Source of the DNA: Topomyia yanbarensis
Taxonomy: Eukaryota > Arthropoda > Insecta > Diptera > Culicidae
Reading direction: 5' to 3'
NCBI RefSeq assembly: GCF_030247195.1
Contig: NC_080671.1
Coordinates: forward strand, 73,221,412 to 73,285,411
DNA length: 64,000 nt
The notes beneath the pieces were generated by a model. The model worked only from the letters and a program-made list of their open reading frames with translations, was not told the origin of the DNA and did not search any database. A program made the translations under genes and the position numbers. Positions 19,171 through 31,470 of the stretch are shown in pieces (the first letter of the stretch is position 1; each line of letters opens with the position of its first letter).

Positions 19171-20436
19171 ATGTACATTAGACTGGTTCAATTTTTGACT
19201 TTTAGCTCCACCAGGCTCTACTGATTCCTTTTATGGCCCTTTGTAATTGTGCAAATTTTGGTACCGATCGGTTGTGTCTACGGACCCTCCAAAAATTTCA
19301 AAGTTTATATGGAAGTTTGTATGGAAAATCGGTTAACATTGAAAATAAAATCTTAAAAAATCACCTTATCAATCAATTAATCAGAACACTATATATTTCT
19401 AAAGGTAATCTCCTACTGAACACATTCGTGGAACACTAAAAGTTTATGAAAATTCGTTGAGAAAACTTATTAACTAAAGAAGCAGTATGACTTCAAAACA
19501 AGTGGATTTCATTAGTAACCATAGCAACCCTGCTTGAATAGCTGTATCTGCCATACGCGAGCGGTGGGTGGTAAGTCTAGTGTACACTTGTATAACAATG
19601 TAGCTATTCAAACAGGGTTGCTATGGTTACTAATAAAATCCACTTGTTTAAGGCTCAAGTTACCTCAAGGCTTGGTAGTGTGCGTAAGAAAAATTGTGCT
19701 CAGCTTTGCCACCAGATTATCCATTTAAACCTTTTCAAAACTCTAAAAGAAGAATATCAGTTGATTTATTAGATCATCACGATTCAATTCATGCAAAATA
19801 CCTGCCGGAAAAGCCATCGGCTTAGCTGAATGGTGCTTTTGAAAATGTGGCTGTGGTTTTTTCATTGCGCTGTTGTGTTGCGTGCCCCAGCACGGTGTGG
19901 TAGTGTGACAAAAAATCACAGCCACTTTTTCAAAAGCACCATTTAGCGAAACCGATAGTTTTTCCAGCAGCTATTTTGTATGATTTGAATCGTTGTGATC
20001 TGATAAATCGGCTGATATTCTTCTTTTAGTGTTTTTAAAAGGTTTAAATGTATAATCCGCTGAACACAATTTTTCCTACCCATACTATCCAGCGTTCAAA
20101 ACTAACACATGCTCAAAAAAGGTAACTTGGTCCTTAATAACTTTTCTCAACGAATTTTCATAAACTTGCAATGTTCCCCGAATGTGTTCAGTAGGAGAAT
20201 ACCTTTAGAAATATATAGTGTTCTGATTAATTAATTGATGAGGTGATTTTTTAAGAATTTATTTTCAATGTTAACCGATTTTCCATACAAACTTCCATAT
20301 AAACTTTGAAATTTTTGGAGGGTCCGTAGACACAACCAATCGGTACCAAAATTAGCACAATTACTAAGGACCATAAAAGGAATCAGTAGAGCCTGGTGGA
20401 GCTAAAAGTTAAAAATTGAACCAGTCTAATGTACAT
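19171..20436. mobile_element. 1.27-kb foldback (long inverted repeat) element
   Basis: The left arm starts ATGTACATTAGACTGGTTCA and the right arm ends with its complement at 20,417-20,436. The arms run inward for several hundred bases with only scattered differences: the ACCGATCGGTTGTGTCTACGG region, AACACTATATATTTCTAA, and CTAAAAGAAGAATATCAG against CTGATATTCTTCTTTTAG. They close on a hairpin-rich centre near 19,850-19,915. The arms are similar only up to the outer boundary, which defines the element. No transposase is present. The left arm carries the nested hairpin MITE at 19,474-19,647 that the right arm lacks. Confidence 0.85.
19474..19647. mobile_element. Hairpin MITE nested in the left foldback arm, TTAA-flanked
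   Basis: Its core is an inverted repeat of about 45 bp with two mismatches: CAAGTGGATTTCATTAGTAA and onward at 19,499, mirrored at 19,602-19,646. TTAA occurs at 19,470-19,473 and 19,648-19,651. The right foldback arm has only one TTAA at the matching site and no insert, so the uninterrupted arm acts as the empty site. TTAA duplication is the habit of piggyBac-type transposases. The outer ~25 bp on the left are not mirrored, so the exact termini are uncertain. Confidence 0.75.
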
Positions 20437-22409
20437 TTACTAAAAATAACGGAAATAATGGATTTTATGAAAACAGTAATTATCTGATCCATGATTGGTC
20501 GGTACAATTCGATTAAGCAGCGAACGTTGTTAGAGATGCCCCTTTGTCATCCAATGAACTGCGGCATGTATAAAAAGGAAACATAAGAAAAAAAAAAACG
20601 ATAGTTTGCGTTCTGGCGTTGTAAGCGTAGCAGCTGCTGCGTTTTATGTCAGTTCGCATTCTTTGGTGGCAGGTGGTACATTTTCTGACTGCCGCCAAAC
20701 ACTAATGGCATTTCATTGGGGCGGTTTGGTGCGAGAGAAACGCGCTCTATTGCTATTTAATTTATGTGTGGCGTCAGGTGCATGTTCAGTTAAATTCACC
20801 AAGGCGCGCGTTCCAGAGTGCACTACGGTGTATACATTGAAGTGTGAACTAGCATGTGCTCTTTGGTTCATTTTCCTTTGGCAAGCGGTAGTGCGGGTGC
20901 GTATGACGATTTGATAAGCATTGGTTGCTTTGTTGTGTAAAGGAGACGGTGTTGGCTTATTGCATACTAATATTAGGATTTTCTGTTGATGAGTTGGTAC
21001 GAGTTACTTCGTAAAGCTTATTTACGAGTTTATAGAACATTTTTCCATTACCCGGGGAAACTTAAAATACTCGGTCCTTGGGGCAAACTGGGAAAAAGTT
21101 TCATGTATCATCATGCTATAACCACAGTTAAATAACGATCCGTAATACCAGATTAATTGTATAACAGGTTGATGCATGACGGGATTTTTACATCCAAATT
21201 AGGACCGGCTTTTGTGCGAATAAATGATGAAATGTGCATTTTACTTATTTTGTTTGCGAATATCGCGGCTCAACAAATGAAAAGCTCCATTAAAAGTGAT
21301 GTCCTGGTAGTGCATTCGTTGTCGATTATCGTGACGTGACAATTGAGGGTTATTGCGAAAATTTCACCCTAAGGAACTTGCTTGGTTAAGGTTTAAACAT
21401 ATTATTATTTAGAAAAAGATGGGATAAAATGCTCCCCGTAAGGAAATATGATCATAGTTTAGCTATAGAACATTAATTGGGAGAATTTAACTAACGATAT
21501 CATTTAACTCACATTTCTCCAACGATTTTCACATTTTCATCACAATGCTTTGCAAAATGTTCAAAAACATTCAAAATATGCAATGTTTCAAAATTATTAT
21601 AAATTACTACTTGAAAAATGGGCATGACAAAACGCACTGGTGCGGGAGTAAACCTCACCAGAACAAGGGGCCATAATTCAATACAACAACGGGGTAGAAA
21701 GCTCGTTGGACAAACACATAATTTTGTTTTTGTTCCAGATTTCGCAAAAGTGCAGCTTTTTTCGCCTTAGGTTATGCAATTATTAGATTTTAAGAACAAT
21801 TTTTCTGTTTTATATTAAAAAGATGGATAGGTAATGTCAAAAATATTACCGAAATGAAGTATCATACACTTTTGGCTGTTAATACGAATGCTACTATTTA
21901 TACTAATTTCTGAAAGGTTTTATTGAAATAAGTTATTATATTGTAGTATATTCTTTTCTGCAGGGTAACCATATGAAGATACATATTTTAGATTTCGATG
22001 TACGTGTACCGATATTTCGATATTTTCATTAGAAATAGCGATATAACTGGTTTTAAACAAGCTATCAGAAGATAGTCAAAATTGTAGCAATCGCATCAAA
22101 TGCCTATAGTGTATTTTACTTCTCTCCGGTTATGTCTCTGCCATTACCCACTCACCTTTTTAATGGTTCGAGATAGAGTTTTGCTGTCTTCCAGAAAATT
22201 GAAGAAAATCAAATTTTTAAAAACATTATCGAAGACACTGTAACTCTATGACGTATACTTTCCATTTTACGAGTAATTTGCCATAAAAAATGAGGGTGTT
22301 TCTTAAAAAAATAGTTTTCTTTATATAACTTTTGCAGTTTTGATTTTTCATGAAGATTCTTTCAGATATTTTGAATGAGAACAATTTGTCTCAATATACC
22401 GAACCTCAA
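20437..22409. other. Non-coding sequence, no supported gene
   Basis: A GC-richer patch at about 20,600-20,900 contains an open frame of 102 residues with no motif. Otherwise AT-rich. From about 22,130 it joins the dispersed family also seen at 18,000 and 39,460. Confidence 0.35.
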
Positions 22410-22462
22410 GCCTCTCTCGTTAAAAAGTTACATAGTATATGTAACTTTTTAACGAGAGAGGC
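22410..22462. repeat. Perfect 25-bp inverted repeat with 3-nt loop
   Basis: GCCTCTCTCGTTAAAAAGTT and five more bases (22,410-22,434) are followed after GTA by the exact complement (22,438-22,462). There is no mismatch. The arm sequence matches the CTCTCGTTAAAAAGTTA type of block in the surrounding dispersed repeat, so the hairpin probably arose by a local inverted duplication within that repeat. Confidence 0.95.
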
Positions 22463-23440
22463 TATAATACTTTTTACTAAAAATTAACAATTCTTTGAGT
22501 AATTATTGCAAGATACAAAAAAATATCGTATTTGCAATTTTTTGGTGATCTGTACTACAAAGCATGCTGTTTCATATGACAGCGATGGTATTTAATGTTA
22601 AGTGCCCTAATCAAAGATAATGCTATTTTAAAAAGTTATATTTTTTATAAAAATTTCTCATAACGTAAAATATTCCTCAAGTTGTGCAAAGGGTATTTTA
22701 GCGTAAAATAAAAACTACAAAGGTTATAGAAATAAAACCGTTTTTTAAGGAACATCCTAAAGCTTACATTTGGATTTGTCGTGAATTGGAAAACATAAAA
22801 AGTATAGATTGCATGTCGTCAGCTGATTTGTTTAAAATGTGTTGCTCTACAACATCATCAAAGATAGTCAAGCTCTATCTTGAACCGTTAAAAAGTTCAA
22901 TTTTGAATATTGCTAAAAATAGAGACAGCCTAGCCTTTGTTTAAACAAAACGAAGGGCCATGCAAAGTACAACAACTTTGCCAAACATATTGTAAGGCTA
23001 AGTCATTTAATTTTAGGAAAAGGTTAAAATTCCTGCTAAATTCACATTCTGGAGCACTGTGCAACGATAAAAAGAGAAACGATTAATTTAACTTATTAAT
23101 TATTTTCTGCGAATGATAGTTTAAAAAAATCTGTTCATCTATTTTGCATTGGATTAGTTGTCATTGTTGAAAAAACTAATTCATTTCAATACCATAGTTT
23201 TTGTAGCAATTAAATAATTATGTGTCACATCTAATCCATCCAGAAAACCGACTTGAGAATTAAAAGCTGAGAAGAAATGAAGCAGTATACATTTTGCTAC
23301 ATAGTTTTTTACCTAAAGTTCAGGAATGCACATTTCAACCAGAGAATCAGAAAAATATAATGCAATCAGTATGAGAACCAGCTAACGGAACATTTCAGCA
23401 CAACATCCCATTATAAGAGGTTAACTTTTCGTTTTCAGAA
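22463..23440. other. AT-rich dispersed-repeat sequence, no gene
   Basis: A second diverged pass of the same family runs through 22,720-22,990 (AGCTCTATCTTGAACCGTTAAAAAG). No coding signal. Confidence 0.4.
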
Positions 23441-25640
23441 CACCTTTTTCGCCTCAGCCACCTCTCCCAGCCAGATTCGTTTGCAATCGGCAGAGTCCAG
23501 CAGCGATAAAGTCAAAGCGATTCCATTTTCCAATTTTCACTTCATTCATATTCACCTTTACTTCTCCAGCCGCTGATCCGTCCGTAGTACCGGTTGAAGT
23601 CTCACCCGAGCGATTGTTTGATGTGTGTCACTTTGCCAACTCTTCCGCACTTTTCCATCAGAATATTATTTTCTCTTCTGTTTCTCACTGCAACACTCTT
23701 TAGCTAGGATTTCTTTTCACATTTTTTAACGGTTACAAACAACTCACTTTTTGCTGCATTACCAGCGAACACAGGAAAGCCCGTCGAGAAGAACACCGAC
23801 GACAGTCACTTTTACCTAGAAGCGACACTTCACCGGACCAGAGAATTACGATGGCTGTCAAGAGTCGAAAGAGGAAGAATATTACCACTTCGCTGCTTGT
23901 TACTTGCGGTGAATGCACTACGAAAATTGTGCCTTTTGATCTATCAGTCAAAGAGTTGAATCGAGCATATCTGAGAGGAAACGGACACTCTTCGTTCACT
24001 TATGCTAATCACACTTTGATTTATCCGTTTTCCGTTTTGGCAGAGATGACATTCCACCTAGAAGGTCACTCGGTGATTTGACGGACAAGCCCGTCCGAAA
24101 ATATTCGGACTCCAAAATGATGATGTCCGAAAGCACTTCAATCCAAAGGCATCCAATAGCGGATAAAATCCGCTTCTCGAGTCTAGATCAACAAACGCAG
24201 CACGTAGATTTTAGTTAGTCTCACGCGAACAGACTTCCAAGCAAGCACCTCAAACGGAAACGCGACCGACCGCGAAAGTTTGGCCTTACCAAACGAAGAT
24301 GAGCCAAAGAACTGTTTGAAAAGCTCCGTCTGACGATCGCGCGCGGGCTTCGCCGTTCAAGTTCAAGATCTGCTGCCTTCGGTGCGGCTTCCCTTTTGCT
24401 TCGCTCTTTCGTTCGCGTGTGGCTCTGATTTCTTTGATTACCCACTCGAGAAAGAGAAAGAAAGAGAGAAAACGGTGGCTCATGCAACAGTATGCAATAC
24501 GGAGTTTCTTTATGTTTCACGCTATTCTGTTGATCGCGGGAGTTTACGGGCTCCTCCGTTCGCGATGTTGATCTTGGACTCGTACACAGAGCGCTGGATG
24601 TACCAGTAGGTAATAGTAGTGGTAGTGTTGGAACCAAGGCGATTCGTATCTGCGCTGGGATAGTTCCACAGCTGGAACACTTTTTTTACCACTATGCATC
24701 AGCGCGCTATAAACCCTGCGCTCGCCGGCCTGTATTTAGGTACAACAACGAAACTGTGGGAATGTGGAGTGTGTGAAGTTCCATTTTCCCAGTTTTCTTT
24801 GAACCGTGCTGAGCTGACTGCGGTTTCATTAAAAATAGCTTTCGGTTGAGGACGTAGGTTAAATGGCTCATTACCAATGGATGGTTCTCAGTTGACCCTA
24901 CTGATTCGAGTGGGAACATTGTCGAATGTGGTTTTATTACATGAATCAAACCTGTTAGAATGAATGCGGCTAAAGTCGATCTCAATTTTAGTGGCCCAAA
25001 ATATGAAAACTCTGCAAACAATACTTTTGGAATGATATACCGTCGTTGACATCTGTATTCCCGGTCGGAAAAGTTTTATAACATTTGTTCAGCTTCTGTA
25101 TAAAATACCCAAAAATTCTGTGGGAATAACGGAATACAAAAATTTGTATAATTCTGAGAAAGTTCTAAAAAATGTATATAATGCGTTTTTGTGATGAAAA
25201 ACCTGTGTCAAAAAATGACTAAATAAATCAGGAAAATAACAGAGAAACCTTTAAATGTGACAGTTGTGACTATTAATCCAATGGGCTTCATTTTGTGAAT
25301 CTTGTTGAAGATTCCAAATAATGCTCAACTCTGCAGTTCATACGAGGTTGAGTGTAAATTAAGTGTACAAATGTTAGATTGAGAGCCAGATATTTATTTG
25401 TCTCAAACAAAAATTCGAAATAAGGTATGTTAGCTTAACGTCTTTAGCTTCTGTTTACTTGAATATAACTTTACTAATCAGAATTCTGCAAAATCGAAGC
25501 TTGGGCGTCCAATCGAATGTGTGGACATGATATTATTGCCAGATTTACAACCGGGTGTAACTTTTTTTCACCCCTGCATATCACTAATTAACCAATGTCG
25601 AACAGTTCATTCAGGAAACCTATTTTTATACCCTGTACAT
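23441..25640. other. More GC-balanced segment, no supported gene
   Basis: From about 23,440 to 24,700 the composition rises in GC and a pyrimidine-rich stretch with a possible 3' splice site (TTTTCAG at about 23,434-23,440) occurs. Open frames of 75-138 residues (for example 23,851-24,081 plus, 24,221-24,637 minus) overlap and have no domains. It could be an untranslated exon or promoter region of a gene outside the window, but I cannot show it. The rest to 25,640 is AT-rich. Confidence 0.3.
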
Positions 25641-25649
25641 TGCTAAATT

Positions 25650-26735
25650 AGGCGTTTTGTTGGAAGTTATCTTGGCAGTTTTTGTTGACTTGAAACGAGC
25701 ATTTGAAACAATTGATCGCCGTAAACTGATTTGTATTTTGGAGAAATATGGTGTAAGAGGAAATACTCTTGCGTGGTTTCGCAGTTACTTAGAAAGACGT
25801 ACACGAGTTATAAGGTACAACCATGCTACATCATCGAAAGCCGAAATTAACCTTGGTGTCCCACAGGGTAATGTACTAGGACCACTTTTGTTTATCTTAT
25901 ACATTAACGACATAAGAACCATTTTGGAAAATGCGGAAATAAACCTGTTTGCCGATGACACAGTTTTGTTTATCATCGGTAATTGTTTCGATGAGTGCAT
26001 CAGGCTAATGAACCTTGAGCTGACAAAGTTTAGTGATTGGTTGAATTGAAAAAAACTCAAACTGAACATTTCCAAGACCAAATATATGACTGTAGCTACG
26101 CGGCAGATAAATGAGAGTACTGAAGCAGTTGAAGTAGATGGAGCGATAGTTGAACGAGTTGCAACTATCAAATATCTTGGGGTCACATTGGACGAAAAAC
26201 TATGTTTTAATGAGCACGTGAACTAAACAATCGGGAAAATTGACAGGAAGTTTGGCGTACTTTGTAGGATTAATAGGTTTTTCACATTTGACTCAAAAAT
26301 AACTGTTTACAAGACCATGATAGCTCCCCATTTTGATTACTGTGCTTCTATTCTGTTCTTAGCATCCAAGAAACAGCGCAAGCGAATGCAGATCTTTCAA
26401 AACAAAGTAATGCGACTGTTACTACGATGTGACAGACTAACTTCGCGACATTTGATGCTCAATTGTTTACAATGGATGTCAGGTCTGAAACGTATTGAAC
26501 ACTTGTTTTCATCTTTAGAGTAGTAAATAGAATGACGCCGCAGTACCTGTGTAGCACTGTTGTGTACGGAAGAGATGCGCATCGGTATGAAATCAGACAA
26601 GTCGGCAATCTGAGATTGTTGAGCGCTAAGAAATTTTGTACGCAGAACTCCTTATTCTATAAAGGCTACAATTTGCCAACGCATTACCAGAATACGCCAA
26701 GCGAACTAATAACCTAAAATAATTTAAACAGGCCT
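25650..26735 (+). pseudogene. Reverse transcriptase relic, CR1/L2-like non-LTR element
   Basis: The first frame (from 25,657) holds FVDLKRAFETIDR (motif A), then GVPQGNVLGPLLFILYINDI (motif B) and FADDTVLF, the catalytic motif C, followed by the downstream KTKYM and IKYLGVTLDE blocks. In-frame stops interrupt it at 26,047-26,049 and 26,227-26,229. The same frame goes on with APHFDYCASILF to 26,521, and a shift then moves the C-terminal part (MTPQYLC and on) to another frame. The motif style (AFETIDR, VRGNTLAWFRSYL) suits CR1, L2 or Crack-type LINEs. Endonuclease and ORF1 are missing, so the copy is 5'-truncated as well as mutated. Confidence 0.88.
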
Positions 26736-27899
26736 GAAAAATATTTGTGAAGCAGAGGCCTTTGGATGTATAAGAGAGTAGGATGGGCATACACGGAAGT
26801 GAAGTAAGATTGAAGGAATCTCTCATGAGTGAAAAAATATTATCGAAAAATATCTGCTCGTAAACCTTCCACAAAACAAAAGATGTGTATGGGTGGGAGA
26901 TTTCAAAAACTGCACAGATTTCCACAGTTTTCTTGTACAATGCACAGATTTCTCAATTTTTTACCTTGCGCTTAATTTTTGCCTTACGCAAAAACCAAAA
27001 AAAGGTCGCCATATCTTGTTTTCAGACAAATTTGTACGTTTTCCTTAACGCAGATAGACACAGATTTTTAAATCGGCCGCGCACAGATTTTTCAAAATAT
27101 CACCTGGCATCCCCGATCCCAGGTATTTTGTTACAACTAAGATGGAAGTGAATCAATTGGAGCTGCGTGAGTGTGATGCTTTAAAAAAAGCAAAAAATCT
27201 AGAATTCGACCCTCCACAGTTTTCCAAATTGGCAAAATTTGACCGATGTCCCAATTATTTGCAAAAACGGGAAGTCCTCTGGTAATGTAGAAAAATGCAA
27301 AAATAAACCAGTCTGACATGAACCTTCGTTCGATTCGGTCGCAAAACTTTATAGTTTCTGGTTTACCTAGATTCGTTCCAGTATTTTTCAAGACTATATT
27401 TATTTCTCGATTAGTCTTTTCCAAGACTACCTATATTTTTTGACCATGAATCTTTCTCGCGGCTTTTCTAGCTATCAATTCAATACTTTTTCAAATTAAA
27501 CATATTTTCAAGAATAATCCAGCATAGCGAAATATTTAATTTTTTCAACTTGTCTGGTTCCTCACAGAAAGGCCGTGTACCAAATATTTAAAAGAAACGA
27601 AAACAGATAACTTCTCCACCCGAAAATCCAATTGATTGTATCAACTTAATTGATCTAATAATAACATTTGATTCTAAACCAAACAGATTCTTAGATACTT
27701 CCGATTAATTTGGTCGTTTCTTTCAATCGGATGCCGACTGCTGCTAAATCACTTATTGTCAATCACTTCAGTATCTATTAATTTTTGCTCTTAGATTATG
27801 TTCACATGCGAAACTTAGTGTTGCACTATTAGCCACTAATGAAGAGGGAAAAAAGAATGTATCAGAATCTCTCAGCAGCCCGTTAGTCATGCGGACTTT
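26736..27899. other. AT-rich non-coding sequence, no gene
   Basis: Short open frames on both strands without motifs. No repeat structure that I can support. Confidence 0.4.
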
Positions 27900-28010
27900 A
27901 TGTATACGTACGTCAGGCATAATCATCGTTGGGTATAAAGACGTTTGGCCAAATGGACGTTAGAAATAATAGACGGTTGGCATAATGGATGTTAGGCGCT
28001 GGTCGCGGGT
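27900..28010 (-). repeat. GCATAATGG/GACGTTAGGC repeat cluster
   Basis: Variants of 'ggcataatggatgttaggc' recur about every 18-20 bp ('tcaggcataatc', 'ttggccaaatggacgttag', 'ggttggcataatgg'). It is the reverse-strand counterpart of the array at 9,040-9,355. Confidence 0.65.
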
Positions 28011-28216
28011 GGTAAGAGCGTGAATGTCTGCACTTTTGCGATCATATTAGAATACGCTGAAAGCTGACCAAACTCGATCAACATTTTATCCTGCTGTATT
28101 AACTTGAAGAAATTTTAAAAAATATGCATATAAAATACACATGCGACATGAAAGTAGCAAAAAAGAACATATTTGACTTGAAGAACAGCTCATGAATTAA
28201 AGAATGATCAATTTCA

Positions 28217-28330
28217 TTATTCATTCAATGAATATATAAATAAGGCTGATTCTACAACGATTTCCTTTAATATTCATTTAACGAATATACAAATTTGGCT
28301 GATTCTGTAATGATTTCTTTCCAAATTATT
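28217..28330 (+). repeat. Two ~53-bp tandem units
   Basis: 'attcattcaatgaatatat' with AAGGCTGATTCTACAACGATTTC is followed directly by 'attcatttaacgaatatac' with TTGGCTGATTCTGTAATGATTTC. Confidence 0.7.
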
Positions 28331-30100
28331 TAGTTCAATGATTATATCCTTTTCGCTATCAAAAGTAAAACTACTCAAACTATCCGATGCGAGAGAGATT
28401 TTTGCACGTACTGTGACGAGTTGCCGAAACAAATAAAGGGCCGTCGGGAACCTAACATCCGTGGTCTAATAATTAGCCTAGTTTACTCTGCAAGTTTTAC
28501 TAGGTTACGAAAATGAATTGTTCATAGCCGAACCAGCTAAAGTTGAAGTCTTTAAAAGAAATACTTGAACTAAATGTTTGTTATTAATCATTGTGTATTA
28601 TGCATCAACATATGGTTACAATTGAAGCGTTAATATTCGACCGAAACCAAAACTCGGAAGAACACAACATGCTTCGTAAGACCTGCTTGAATTGTATTGT
28701 AATGTAAAAGTCGGAAATAAATTTCAAGCGTAAATCCTTTACCAGAATCTCTTAAAAAGTTCTCAACCGCAAAACTCGGAAAGGATGAAGCTCCAGTATA
28801 AGAACCGGATAAAAATAAATAATCTGTACGCAAGAGCATCCGTATAGTCGGCTAACCAAAACTACTCTATAAGACTCGGATGTATTTTTTGCGGTTTTTA
28901 AACTGAAGTTTTTTATCCGACTCTCACAGAGGAAAGCCTCAGTCCGATTTTTGTACTAGAATTTTATATGCGATTTTGACATTCTAATATACTTGAAGCG
29001 GATGTTACAAAGCGCGTTCTATCCGTGTGATTTTTATTTTCGGTCACTCATACAATAGAATGTAAAAATCGGATAAAAAATCAAGTGTCATTTGAAAGAG
29101 TCATTTAAAACACCTTCATTATAAAAACTGGAACAAAATATATCCAGTTCTTACGAAGTAGATTTTTTAACCCGACTTTTATTCTTGAATGTGACGAGAA
29201 ATTTCCATTAATTACGATTTGGTAATTTCTACATCATGTATTTTCTAGCTCCATCAAAGAGTGTAAACATCAATTAACCGTTTAATTATAAAATATCTAT
29301 TATTTCTAACAGCATTGTTTTAGAATTGATTCACTAATAACTTCTTAAAATTTCGTTTAGTTTTCAGTGACTATCTCAAGCCGTCATGCTACTTGGTTTT
29401 GCGGACTAATTCATTCACATTTTCAATTTTTAAGCCGCTCGTCAAAACAAAATCCTTGCTACGGATCTGATACCAACTTCAGACGTTCATTACACTATTT
29501 GTCTTGGAAACCATAAATCGAATTTCTGGGCATGTCCTATTCGAGAAAAAATATAAATTTTCCTTCTTCGCAGTACAAATAGCAATGTAAAATTATCTAC
29601 TTCGTCTGGTGCCTTTCGCCAAACATGCGTGCTCAACCGATTTAAAATAGAAATACAACTTCTCTACCTAGACAATGATCTTCTATTTCCTTCGCCCCAT
29701 CCTACAATGGAGTTTGGTTTAATGCTTCAGTGGCAGGTAGTTTTGCCAAAGGGCAGTTCACTACCACGCATCCAATTTCTTATCCAAATATCACCTCCTT
29801 TGCTCACATCGATCTGACTTACATTACATTTGAGAAGCAAAAATTCTTTGCAGCAATCAATGTTTCAATAGATGATTACAATGCTAAATTCTACCTCCAC
29901 GTTTGAAGCTCTTTAAACTGGGTGATAATTTGCAAAAAAAATGGTAATGAGTTTAAAGTACAATAAGGATTTTTAATGTTCATTTAAATTTTGGAATGCT
30001 CGTTCGCCAAAAACAGGCGAAGGCAAATTCTTCAACTTATTGAGGGTACATAATGTACATATTGACCTTATGACCGAATGTTTTTAAAATCAAATATTAA
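28331..30100. other. AT-rich non-coding sequence with scattered AAATCGGAT motifs, no gene
   Basis: Between about 28,640 and 29,200 AAATCGGAT or its complement ATCCGA occurs several times in irregular spacing. No coding signal is supported. The Jockey-like relic that follows may begin somewhere in the last few hundred bases, but I cannot recognise its start. Confidence 0.35.
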
Positions 30101-30119
30101 ATAGAATAGCAGCTCTAAT

Positions 30120-31470
30120 TTTGTTATTGATCGATTTGATCGAACTGTTGGATTAAGAGGAGTTCTCGCAATAGCAATTAACCGCAGAGTTAAACATCAC
30201 ACGTTTAACATCGTTTTTATTGCTGCAGCGTATTTGCCATCTCAATGCGCTGGCGAGAACTAACTAATTTCTTTACAGAAAACTTACAAATCGGTCGAAA
30301 TTCTTTAAAACTGCCGATTTAAACGCTGAATAACGATCCTGGATTAATGCTCAAAGAAATTCCAACGGTAAACTGCTTTTTAATGATTGCTCTGCGCGTC
30401 GTTAGTCAGTTTTATTTACAAATGGGCCTACATGCTATTCAACTGTAAGGAATCCATCAACAATTGATTTAGTTTTAACAGATCAAAATATCAGAAATCA
30501 ATTTCAGCTTTAAAAGGAGGTGATTACATAGATGATTGGCAAACGGGGAAAACGCTCGAAAACTTGTTTAGCAGTTTGAGAGTGTCCATAAATTAAGTTA
30601 AATGTTGAAAACAAAGTCTCACAATAATATGAAAATCAAGACGTCTCAAGATGAAATTTTCTAAACCTTTATGAGATCACATGCATCATAAAAAAATAAA
30701 AATATGAATGGTTCAGGTAATGACGGATTTTCAATATTCTTCTTAAAAATCTTCCTGAATGATGAGATACTTAGTCAAAATATTCAACTAATTTAGCATA
30801 CTTTTCTAAAAGATTGAAAAATGTCGAATTAATTTCTATTCCGAAGTCCAATAAAACCTCTTTAGAAGTATCTAGTTATCGATCAATTAGTTTACTTTCT
30901 CGTTTTAGTAAATTATTTAAAAAATTAAGCCTAATTAAAATGATGTCACATCAATTTTTTTGACCTGATCATTTTGGTTTTCGTATTGGACACCACCAAT
31001 TTTTTAAAGTAACTAACATGATAACGGCAAATATCTTAAACGGAAACTCCACTGGAGTTGCTCTTCTAGACATTTAAAAAAGCTTTCGACAGTGTTTTTC
31101 GCAAAGGATTAATTGCCAAAATGTGGGATTTCAATTTCCAAATTAACACAATAAAGATAATTCAAAATCATCTAAACGTTCGTACCTTAAATGTAAATTA
31201 TCAGAATTGTAAATCTGATATGCTACACGTTACATCAGGCGTCCCACAAGGGTCATCTCTCCTATCCTATATAAGATATTTACTTAAGATTGTCCAATCT
31301 TACCCGCAGGTCAAAAAACGTTCTTTTCTGTGATAATACTACCATCTCTGCTACGGGTAAAAGCCTCCGCGTCATTTGCAGTTGATTGCGACGGATCTTG
31401 AATATTTTCAATGTTTGTACCTCAAAAAGGTAAATATCTACTAAAACCGGCTAAAACACAATTAATAATT
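30120..31470 (+). pseudogene. Jockey/Juan-like non-LTR retrotransposon relic
   Basis: Decayed pieces appear in the order of a Jockey-type ORF2. The endonuclease region gives LRGVLAIAINRRVKHHTFNI with IAAAYLPSQCAGE (about 30,150-30,260) and PSTIDLVLTDQN (about 30,448-30,485). The reverse transcriptase region gives ISIPKSNKTS with SYRSISLLSRFSKLFKK (about 30,833-30,930), FGFRIGHHQFFKVTNMI, STGVALLDI and, after a stop and frame change, KAFDSVFRKGLIAKMW, then SGVPQGSSL near 31,235. Many stops and shifts separate them. The wording is closest, from memory, to Juan/Jockey elements of mosquitoes. No RNase H is seen. Confidence 0.78.

Noticed and set aside
23851..24637. A possible host gene in the GC-balanced segment
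   Set aside because: Frames of 76 and 138 residues have no domains. Possible splice signals are too weak to build a gene model.
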